Part shown: positions 1-5,485 of the stretch, in pieces
Numbering within the stretch: the stretch's first letter is position 1
How the letters are laid out: the number at the start of each line of letters is the position of its first letter
Assembly: GCA_948759685.1 (NCBI GenBank)
Contig: CAQBGY010000057.1
Span: forward strand, 1 to 14,519
Direction of reading: 5' to 3'
Source: an uncultured Eubacterium sp.
Lineage (GTDB): Bacteria; Bacillota_A; Clostridia; Lachnospirales; Lachnospiraceae
DNA length: 14,519 bases
Notes under the pieces: generated by a model
What the model was told of the DNA's origin: nothing
Database searches by the model: none
Seen by the model: the letters and a program-made list of their open reading frames with translations, nothing else
Position numbers and translations under genes: made by a program

Positions 1-15
1 GTTAATAAAGGGTTA

Positions 16-36
16 TAGGTTACCTTTATCAACCTA
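16..36. promoter_or_regulatory. Inverted repeat upstream of metY (candidate operator or leader hairpin)
   Basis: The 6-bp arms TAGGTT (16-21) and AACCTA (31-36) are perfectly complementary around a 9-nt centre. An alternative pairing in the same stretch is ATAAAGG (5-11) with CCTTTAT (23-29). The repeat ends about 12 nt before the metY ribosome binding site AAGGAG (49-54). It could be a repressor operator, the 3' end of a longer leader RNA cut off by the window edge, or chance in AT-rich DNA. Too little upstream sequence is visible to choose. Confidence 0.3.
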
Positions 37-61
37 AATTTATTATATAAGGAGATACATT

Positions 62-1336
62 ATGAGCAATAATAAAGGAACAATTTGTGTACAGGGAGGC
101 TGGAAACCGAAAAAAGGAGAGCCGAGAGTGCTTCCGATTTATCAGAGTACAACATTTAAGTATGATACATCAGAGCAGATGGGAAGATTGTTTGATTTGG
201 AGGATACCGGTTATTTTTATACCAGACTGCAAAATCCTACGAATGATGCTGTGGCAGCAAAAATTTGTGAATTAGAGGGAGGTGTGGCAGCAATGCTTAC
301 ATCTTCAGGTCAGGCAGCAAATTTCTATGCAGTATTTAATATCTGCGAGGCAGGAGACCATTTTATCTGTTCATCTAACGTATATGGTGGTACTTATAAT
401 TTATTTGGTGTTACTATGAAAAAGATGGGGGTTGATGTGACTTTTGTTGATCCGGAGATAACTATAGAGGAATTGGATAAATTATTCCAGCCAAATACAA
501 AATGTGTTTTTGGAGAGTCTGTTTCTAATCCCACAAATGTAGTTTTGGATTTTGAAAAGTTTGCACAGGCTGCTCATTCACATGGTGTACCATTGATTGT
601 GGATAATACATTTCCGACTCCAATTAATTGCAGACCTTTTGAGTTTGGTGTAGATATTGTTACACATTCTACAACAAAATATATGGATGGTCATGCAATG
701 TCTGTCGGTGGAGCGATTGTAGACAGTGGTAATTTTGACTGGACGAAAAATCAGGAAAAATTTCCAGGAATGACAGAACCTGATGAGTCATATCATGGTT
801 TGATTTATGCGAAGGATTTTGGTAGGGCAGGATATATCACAAAGGCTACAGCCCAGGTTATGAGAGATCTTGGCTCCATACCATCCCCAATGAATGCATT
901 TCTTTTAAATGTAGGCTTGGAAACACTTCATTTGAGAATGCCGAGACATTGTGAGAATGCATTAAAAGTGGCAGAGTGGTTGTCAAATAATGATAAAGTT
1001 GCCTGGGTAAATTATCCGGGACTAAAAGGTGACAAATATTATGAGAGGGCACAGAAATATATGCCGAATGGAACTTGTGGTGTGCTTACATTTGGTATTA
1101 AAGGTGGACGGGAAGCATCTATTAAGTTTATGGACAGCTTAAAATTTGTTGCTATCGTAACGCATGTGGCAGACGCCAGATCATGTGTATTACATCCTGC
1201 AAGTCATACACACAGACAGTTAACAGAAGAACAGTTGATTGAGGCAGGAGTACAGCCTGATTTGATTAGATTTTCTGTAGGAATAGAAGATGCAGAGGAT
1301 ATTATTGCAGATTTAGAACAGGCATTAAACGCCTAA
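62..1336 (+). CDS. metY: O-acetylhomoserine sulfhydrylase (O-acetylhomoserine aminocarboxypropyltransferase)
   Basis: This is a cytosolic PLP enzyme that makes homocysteine from O-acetylhomoserine and sulfide, the direct-sulfhydrylation route to methionine. The 424-residue protein has the usual length for the family and the Cys/Met-metabolism PLP fold throughout. Visible motifs are YTRLQNPT (53-60, residues that bind PLP phosphate from the neighbouring subunit), SSGQA (81-85), D181 in the DNTF motif that contacts the PLP ring nitrogen, and the Schiff-base lysine K206 in HSTTKY. The long N-terminal GGWKPKKGEPRVLPIYQSTT region is typical of MetY rather than of cystathionine gamma-synthase. ATG at 62 follows AAGGAG (49-54) with 7-nt spacing. 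No other methionine or sulfur gene is adjacent. Methionine gamma-lyase or O-succinylhomoserine specificity cannot be strictly excluded from sequence, but both are less likely. Confidence 0.93.
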   Translation: MSNNKGTICVQGGWKPKKGEPRVLPIYQSTTFKYDTSEQMGRLFDLEDTGYFYTRLQNPTNDAVAAKICELEGGVAAMLTSSGQAANFYAVFNICEAGDHFICSSNVYGGTYNLFGVTMKKMGVDVTFVDPEITIEELDKLFQPNTKCVFGESVSNPTNVVLDFEKFAQAAHSHGVPLIVDNTFPTPINCRPFEFGVDIVTHSTTKYMDGHAMSVGGAIVDSGNFDWTKNQEKFPGMTEPDESYHGLIYAKDFGRAGYITKATAQVMRDLGSIPSPMNAFLLNVGLETLHLRMPRHCENALKVAEWLSNNDKVAWVNYPGLKGDKYYERAQKYMPNGTCGVLTFGIKGGREASIKFMDSLKFVAIVTHVADARSCVLHPASHTHRQLTEEQLIEAGVQPDLIRFSVGIEDAEDIIADLEQALNA

Positions 1337-1353
1337 AAAGAGTATTATGCTAC

Positions 1354-1390
1354 AAAGGGGCTGCGGGAAGTATTTCCCGACAGCCCCTTT
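1354..1390. terminator. GC-rich hairpin, probable bidirectional terminator between metY and the ABC permease
   Basis: Left arm 1354-1369 (AAAGGGGCTGCGGGAA) pairs with 1374-1390 across a GTAT loop, with one bulged A at 1380, giving a 16-bp stem. It starts 17 nt after the metY stop. On either strand the stem is followed by only a short T run, so it is not a textbook intrinsic terminator, but its position between convergent genes fits termination in both directions. Confidence 0.75.
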
Positions 1391-1400
1391 CGTAACAAAG

Positions 1401-1425
1401 TTAAAGGATAGTACCTATACTTTAA
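1401..1425 (-). terminator. Second hairpin, overlapping the ABC permease stop codon
   Basis: TTAAAG (1401-1406) with ATAG (1408-1411) pairs with CTAT (1415-1418) and CTTTAA (1420-1425) around a TAC loop, with one G/A mismatch. The hairpin contains the permease stop codon (1422-1424, complement). It lies immediately before the GC-rich hairpin as read from the permease, so permease transcripts meet two hairpins in series. It lacks a long T run and may be an end-of-message stabiliser rather than a terminator. Confidence 0.45.
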
Positions 1426-2570
1426 TTTGTAAAGAGTATTTTTTCTGATTTATACTGTCTGATAATAATACCAAGTACTACAATGATAATTGCAATCGTA
1501 GAAAGCAGCATAAGGAAAATATTGGTATAATTTACATTTCCGTTTGTAATGTCTGTAAAAATCAGAGTATAGTTTAAAAATGGTATCAGCGACAGTAATG
1601 CACTGGTTTTCAGATTGATTAAAAATGCAATCATACCAGGGAAAAATGAGATAAACATAACAGGAGTAAGAGCACTCTGCGCTTCTTTGAATGTTTTACA
1701 TTTGCTTGCCACTGCAATATTTAATCCACTAATAAGGAAGGAATATGCAATAATAACAATTGTAGCAAAAATAATTCCTGTCGGAGACATCATTAAATCT
1801 GCGTCTTTGTAAATTTCAAACATATTGTTGGCTGCCAACAGAGCAACAATAGTTAAAATTAAACTAAATATTCCGGTAAGTATTGAAGAGAATGTTACAC
1901 TGAGATATTTTCCAACGATAATATCCCGTCCCTTTATTGGGAAAGTCAGAAGGGTCTCCAGAGTACCACGTTCCTTCTCGCCGGCAGTTGTATCCGTAGC
2001 AGGGTACATTGCAGAAATTGCTATTGCCATGATTATAAATAAAAATGAATAATTGGTTATATAATTTCCAAAAAAGTTCTGTTCTGTGGAGAGGTTTTCT
2101 TTTACAGTAATAATATTGATTACCTCATCTGGTTTAATTTTGTTTTTTTGCAGATAACTGTTTTGCAATGACTCTTTATAGGCTGTAAAGTATGAATTTA
2201 CAAGGGCAGATGCTCTTGAAGTAGTGTCATTATCATCACCATTAATTGTATATGTATTTCCGTCTTTTGTTACATATAAATCAATCTCTTCTTTAGAATA
2301 TTTTTCTTTTAAATCCTTGGTGTTTCCGTGAATGACTTTGATATCCATAGATGCAGCAAGATTCTCTTCAATGTCATTCATTTCATAATTAAAACCGATA
2401 CGATTATAATCATCTACAGGTGTATTCACTTGGGATTCAAATAATGCTGACATTCCAAGAATCATTAAAGGAATCATAATTGGGGTCAAAAGCATCATAG
2501 AAAGTGATTTTTTATCACGAAACATTTCCCGGAGTTCTTTTTTTAAAATACTTATAATTTTATTGCTCAT
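1422..2570 (-). CDS. ABC-2 type transporter permease (NatB-like)
   Basis: This is the membrane partner of the ATPase encoded immediately upstream and is probably an exporter subunit. From the ATG at 2570 it has 382 residues. The order is a cytoplasmic N-terminus, a first membrane segment at about 24-44, a large extracytoplasmic domain at about 45-170, and then five hydrophobic segments (about 173-191, 226-248, 264-288, 302-335, 352-370). Between the second and third segments is AGEKERGTLETLL (196-208), characteristic of the NatB/ABC-2 permease family. ATG 2570 is preferred because GGAGGTG lies 6 nt upstream (2577-2583, complement). An upstream TTG at 2585 would add five residues but lacks a placed binding site and overlaps that one. 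The substrate is unknown; sodium export (NatAB) and peptide or drug export are both possible, and the family does not settle it. Confidence 0.88.
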   Translation of the reverse strand: MSNKIISILKKELREMFRDKKSLSMMLLTPIMIPLMILGMSALFESQVNTPVDDYNRIGFNYEMNDIEENLAASMDIKVIHGNTKDLKEKYSKEEIDLYVTKDGNTYTINGDDNDTTSRASALVNSYFTAYKESLQNSYLQKNKIKPDEVINIITVKENLSTEQNFFGNYITNYSFLFIIMAIAISAMYPATDTTAGEKERGTLETLLTFPIKGRDIIVGKYLSVTFSSILTGIFSLILTIVALLAANNMFEIYKDADLMMSPTGIIFATIVIIAYSFLISGLNIAVASKCKTFKEAQSALTPVMFISFFPGMIAFLINLKTSALLSLIPFLNYTLIFTDITNGNVNYTNIFLMLLSTIAIIIVVLGIIIRQYKSEKILFTN

Positions 2571-3318
2571 CAGAAACACCTCCAATCAAAGCAAAGAATG
2601 CATCACGCAAATTTGTTGTTTCAGTTTCTTTTTTTATTTGTTCCGGCGTACCGGTTTTAATAACATTTCCTTTATTAATCATAACTACATTGTCACAAAT
2701 ATTTTCTGCTTCTTCCATATAATGAGTAGAATACAGAATAGTTTTTCCCTTTTTCTTTTCATTTTTAATAAAGTCCAAAATAATCTGACTGGAAATAATG
2801 TCAAGACCACTGGTTGCTTCATCTAAAATATAATATTTGGGATTATGCACCATACATCTGGCAATATTAACTCTCTGAGTCTGACCGGTTGATAAACTTT
2901 CAATTTTCTGATGCAAAAAGTCTTTCATATTTAGAATTTCAGAAATTTCTGTAATGCGTTCTTCGATGAGTTGTTTGTCAACATCATAAAAATCACAACA
3001 CATTTTTAATAATTCATATGTTGAAATTGAGTTGTAGATTTTTGTATTTCCTGATAAATAGGCAATATTCTTTTTGATTTCTATAGCATTATCTTTGTAA
3101 TTTAATCCATCAATATCAATAGAGCCGGCACTTGGTTCAAGAATACCTCCAATCATTCTGAGTAGTGTGGTTTTTCCCGCACCGTTTGGTCCTAAAATTC
3201 CTAAAATTTCTCCCTCATCAGCAGTAAAAGAAATTCCTTTATTGGCAAAGAATTTTTCTTTTTTCTTTTTAGAATTATATCGGACAAATTCTTTTTTTAA
3301 ATTTTCAGCTTTTAACAT
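2560..3318 (-). CDS. ABC transporter ATP-binding protein (NatA-like)
   Basis: This cytoplasmic ATPase powers the permease encoded downstream. The 252 residues carry a complete nucleotide-binding domain: Walker A GPNGAGKTT (43-51), the ABC signature LSTGQTQRV (142-150, Thr instead of the usual Gly at the third position), Walker B YYILDEATSGLD (162-173) and the H-loop His199 in STHYMEEAE. The usual Q-loop glutamine is not obvious; the corresponding stretch reads YLSGNTKIY (87-95), a form I associate with NatA-like ATPases. A Lys-rich insertion (KKKKEK, 17-22) precedes Walker A. ATG 3318 has AAAGGA upstream. The stop codon overlaps the start of the permease by 11 nt, and the permease binding site lies inside the last codons of this gene, so translation is probably coupled. 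Substrate unknown. Confidence 0.92.
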   Translation of the reverse strand: MLKAENLKKEFVRYNSKKKKEKFFANKGISFTADEGEILGILGPNGAGKTTLLRMIGGILEPSAGSIDIDGLNYKDNAIEIKKNIAYLSGNTKIYNSISTYELLKMCCDFYDVDKQLIEERITEISEILNMKDFLHQKIESLSTGQTQRVNIARCMVHNPKYYILDEATSGLDIISSQIILDFIKNEKKKGKTILYSTHYMEEAENICDNVVMINKGNVIKTGTPEQIKKETETTNLRDAFFALIGGVSDEQ

Positions 3319-3345
3319 ATTTTTCGTCCTTTCTTTGTAAAATTA

Positions 3346-3366
3346 TGTGACGTTTAAAAAATCACA
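3346..3366. promoter_or_regulatory. Inverted repeat TGTGA-N11-TCACA in the ABC operon leader (possible operator)
   Basis: TGTGA (3346-3350) and TCACA (3362-3366) form perfect inverted arms, embedded in two copies of AATTATGT (3341-3348 and 3366-3373). They sit just downstream of the predicted ABC promoter, where a repressor could act. The 11-nt spacing is not the 6-nt spacing of CRP/FNR sites, so no regulator is assigned. Confidence 0.25.
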
Positions 3367-3375
3367 ATTATGTTA

Positions 3376-3404
3376 AGTATACAATAATATGTTTCTCATT
3401 ACAA
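3376..3404 (-). promoter_or_regulatory. Sigma-A-type promoter for the ABC transporter operon
   Basis: On the minus strand, TTGTAA (-35, complement of 3399-3404) is followed after exactly 17 nt by TATACT (-10, complement of 3376-3381). This places transcription start near 3369, about 50 nt before the ATPase ATG. Confidence 0.6.
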
Positions 3405-3431
3405 CAAATGCTATTGAACAGTTATACTTAT

Positions 3432-3460
3432 TTGAAAAAAATAAAAATATGATATATGAT
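3432..3460 (+). promoter_or_regulatory. Sigma-A-type promoter for hisA
   Basis: TTGAAA (3432-3437), a 17-nt spacer and TATGAT (3455-3460) match the housekeeping consensus closely. Transcription would start near 3467, giving a leader of about 25 nt before the hisA ATG. Confidence 0.65.
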
Positions 3461-3491
3461 AGTGAAGAAAAAACTTTATAGGAGCAGTTAA

Positions 3492-4259
3492 ATGAAATTC
3501 AGACCATGTATAGATATTCATAACGGAAAGGTAAAACAATTAGTGGGAGGCAGCTTGAAAGATGAAGGAAACCAGGCACAGGAAAACTTTGTTTCAGGGA
3601 AAAGTGCAGCAGAGTTTGCAAAACTATATCAAAAGGATGGACTCATAGGGGGGCATATTATTTTGCTCAATGCTGTAGACTCGGAATATTTTGAAATGAC
3701 AAAGCAACAGGCTGTCCGGGCATTAATGGCTTATCCGGGAGGAATGCAGATTGGCGGTGGTGTTAATGACAAGAATGCTGTGTCATGGATAGAAGCAGGG
3801 GCGACGCACGTAATTGTAACATCCTTTGTATTTAAAAATGGAAAAATCAATTATGAGAATCTTGAAAAACTGGTGCAGGCAGTGGGGAAAGAGCATATTG
3901 TTTTAGACTTGAGCTGTAGAAAAAGAGGCAGTCAATATTATATTGTTACGGACAGATGGCAGAAATTTACGGAAGAAACAGTCACAATAGAATTGTTAGA
4001 AAAATTATCTGCATATTGTGATGAATTTTTAATTCATGGAGTAGATGTGGAAGGAACCGGAAGTGGTATGGAAGAGGAATTGATAAAAATAATATCCGGT
4101 TTTGATAAAATTAAAATTACATATGCAGGAGGGATTGCATCTCTTGAAAATATTGAGAGATTCAAAAAACTCTCTCAGGGAAAAATAGATTATACAATAG
4201 GAAGTGCCTTGGATTTGTTTGGAGGATATTTGCCTTATGAGAAAGTGAAAAAGATGTAG
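3492..4259 (+). CDS. hisA: HisA, eukaryotic-type phosphoribosylformimino-AICAR-phosphate isomerase
   Basis: This is a cytosolic TIM-barrel isomerase of histidine biosynthesis that converts ProFAR to PRFAR. The 255 residues start FRPCIDIHNGKVKQLVGG, which matches the fungal/plant HIS6 form (CIDxHxGxVKQIVGGxL) better than the usual bacterial HisA start. Other eukaryotic-type blocks are QIGGGVND (86-93), HVIVTSFVF (106-114), IVLDLSCRK (136-144), EFLIHGVDVEG (178-188), YAGGIAS (211-217) and IGSALDLFGG (236-245). Likely catalytic aspartates are D8 and D139; the GGG and AGG/GSALD loops bind the substrate phosphates. TAGGAG precedes the ATG at about 8 nt. The gene stands alone with its own promoter and terminator; no other his gene is in the window. 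The fold is complete and I see no sign of decay. Confidence 0.9.
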   Translation: MKFRPCIDIHNGKVKQLVGGSLKDEGNQAQENFVSGKSAAEFAKLYQKDGLIGGHIILLNAVDSEYFEMTKQQAVRALMAYPGGMQIGGGVNDKNAVSWIEAGATHVIVTSFVFKNGKINYENLEKLVQAVGKEHIVLDLSCRKRGSQYYIVTDRWQKFTEETVTIELLEKLSAYCDEFLIHGVDVEGTGSGMEEELIKIISGFDKIKITYAGGIASLENIERFKKLSQGKIDYTIGSALDLFGGYLPYEKVKKM

Positions 4260-4285
4260 CCGTTTTATGGTTACATTTTTTTCAC
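4245..4285. terminator. Bidirectional terminator between hisA and the araC-type gene
   Basis: Arms 4245-4261 and 4269-4285 pair along 17 positions (two of them G-T wobbles) around a 7-nt loop GTTTTAT. The outer part of the stem is A-rich on one side and T-rich on the other, as in bidirectional terminators, and a T-rich tail follows on the plus strand. The hairpin includes the hisA stop codon (4257-4259) and ends 8 nt before the stop of the convergent regulator gene. Confidence 0.85.
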
Positions 4286-4292
4286 TTTTATA

Positions 4293-5336
4293 TTAATTCT
4301 TTTCTTTTCTGTATTGTCCGGGTGTAGATGCATATATTTTTTTGAAAAGCCGGTTAAAGTGTTCCACATTGTTAAATCCGATGAGCTCGCTGATTTCGGC
4401 AATGGATTTGTTGGTGTTTTCAAGAAAAAAACATGCCTTGCGAAAGCGGATTGCCTGTTGTAGCTGGGTAAAAGATTTTCCGGTATGCTTCTTAATTAAT
4501 CTTGAGCAGTATGCAGTAGAAAAATGAAATTTATCTGCAATATCACTCAATGATACTGTCTGGTAGTTTTCGTCAATATATGCCATAATATCAGAAAAAG
4601 CAGCAGAACTTTTTTGCGTTTCTACCGGCAGTTGTATCGTATCCTCATAATTTTGCAAAAGTTTCGATAATAATATCATCAGACCGCTGTTCAGAATGTT
4701 TTCATAGTATTTTTTCTTCTCCATATTTTCAATAAACATTGATAAAATATGATTTTTAATAAAAGAATCTTTCCCCGAAGAAATAATTAAATGTGCATTA
4801 TAATTTTTCGTATATAAAGAATTGTTAAAAAATGAGGAAAGTTTATTTTTGTCTTTTAGCGTCGTGTAAAAGATATCTTCAAAAGTACTGCCACGTATTA
4901 AAATATTAATTACAAGGCTGTCATCAAAGACACCGATGGAATGTTTGGTGTAGGGGGAAATCAGACAAAGATCTCCTTCATTTAATTTAAAGTGATTGTG
5001 TCCGGTTGTCTGTTCACAAAAGCCCTGGAGAACATAAGCCAGTTCGAAAAACTGGTGTTGGTGGGAAAAGACAGGAGTATATCTGTTATGCTTGCTTAAT
5101 ATAACATTATTCTTATCATTATCGTCAAAAAAGAAAGCGTCATCACCAATTGAATCAGGCATAAATCCTCCTTCTATTTCAGGAACAATCAAAAATTGTT
5201 CCTTAATGTATTCTTTATCCAGATTTCCTAAATATTCCTGAAAGTTTTCTCCTTGTTTTGCATTATAATAGTCTTTATAAAACAATTCATGTTCATTAAA
5301 TTTCTTTAATTCATCTAGTAATTCGTTTGTATCCAT
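4293..5336 (-). CDS. AraC-family transcriptional regulator with N-terminal cupin domain
   Basis: This is a 347-residue DNA-binding regulator. Residues 80-150 form a cupin sensor domain with the HxH..E pattern (H92, H94, E98) and the G...P...H block (G121 to H132). A helical region follows (about 155-235). The C-terminal AraC/XylS domain (about 245-347) has two helix-turn-helix units: SLSDIADKFHFSTAYCSRL (262-280) and SIAEISELIGFNNVEHFNRLF (311-331), with the family's ending STPGQYRK. ATG 5336 is chosen because AAAGGA lies about 8 nt upstream; an in-frame ATG at 5345 overlaps that binding site. The gene is divergent from the large secreted glycanase, so it is the obvious candidate regulator of that gene, sensing a sugar or oligosaccharide through the cupin. 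That role is inference from position. Confidence 0.9.
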   Translation of the reverse strand: MDTNELLDELKKFNEHELFYKDYYNAKQGENFQEYLGNLDKEYIKEQFLIVPEIEGGFMPDSIGDDAFFFDDNDKNNVILSKHNRYTPVFSHQHQFFELAYVLQGFCEQTTGHNHFKLNEGDLCLISPYTKHSIGVFDDSLVINILIRGSTFEDIFYTTLKDKNKLSSFFNNSLYTKNYNAHLIISSGKDSFIKNHILSMFIENMEKKKYYENILNSGLMILLSKLLQNYEDTIQLPVETQKSSAAFSDIMAYIDENYQTVSLSDIADKFHFSTAYCSRLIKKHTGKSFTQLQQAIRFRKACFFLENTNKSIAEISELIGFNNVEHFNRLFKKIYASTPGQYRKEKN

Positions 5337-5368
5337 AATAAACATCCTTTTTATGTATTGATAAGATT

Positions 5369-5397
5369 AATATATCAACAAGGTCATAAATGGTCAA
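5369..5397 (-). promoter_or_regulatory. Sigma-A-type promoter of the araC-type gene
   Basis: On the minus strand TTGACC (-35, complement of 5392-5397), a 17-nt spacer and TATATT (-10, complement of 5369-5374) form a near-consensus promoter. Its -35 box overlaps the GGTCA repeat at 5392-5396, and the inverted repeat TTGATA (5358-5363) / TATCAA (5373-5378) overlaps the -10 region. Confidence 0.6.
5382..5396. promoter_or_regulatory. GGTCA direct repeat, candidate AraC-type operator
   Basis: GGTCA occurs at 5382-5386 and 5392-5396, a period of 10 bp or one helical turn. This suits an AraC-type protein whose two helix-turn-helix units read successive major grooves on the same face. A further GTCA lies at 5415-5418, 22 bp on, within the weak -35 of the glycanase gene. 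The repeat overlaps the regulator's own -35 box, which would allow self-repression together with activation of the divergent gene. Confidence 0.45.
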
Positions 5398-5412
5398 GGA
5401 AATTGAATAGAA

Positions 5413-5440
5413 TTGTCAATATACAAAATAAAAGTATTTT
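5413..5440 (+). promoter_or_regulatory. Weak promoter of the secreted glycanase gene
   Basis: TTGTCA (5413-5418), a 16-nt spacer and TATTTT (5435-5440) give a recognisable but poor promoter, as expected if an activator is needed. The gene has a very strong ribosome binding site, AAGGAGG at 5471-5477, 8 nt before the ATG. Confidence 0.4.
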
Positions 5441-5485
5441 TATAAAATAGAATTAACGTACAAAAAGTTAAAGGAGGGCATACAA

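Noticed and set aside
2571..2585. Longer permease start at TTG 2585
   Set aside because: The extension overlaps the strong GGAGGTG site that clearly serves ATG 2570.
3346..3366. CRP/FNR binding site
   Set aside because: The TGTGA and TCACA arms are 11 nt apart instead of 6, so it is kept only as an unassigned inverted repeat.
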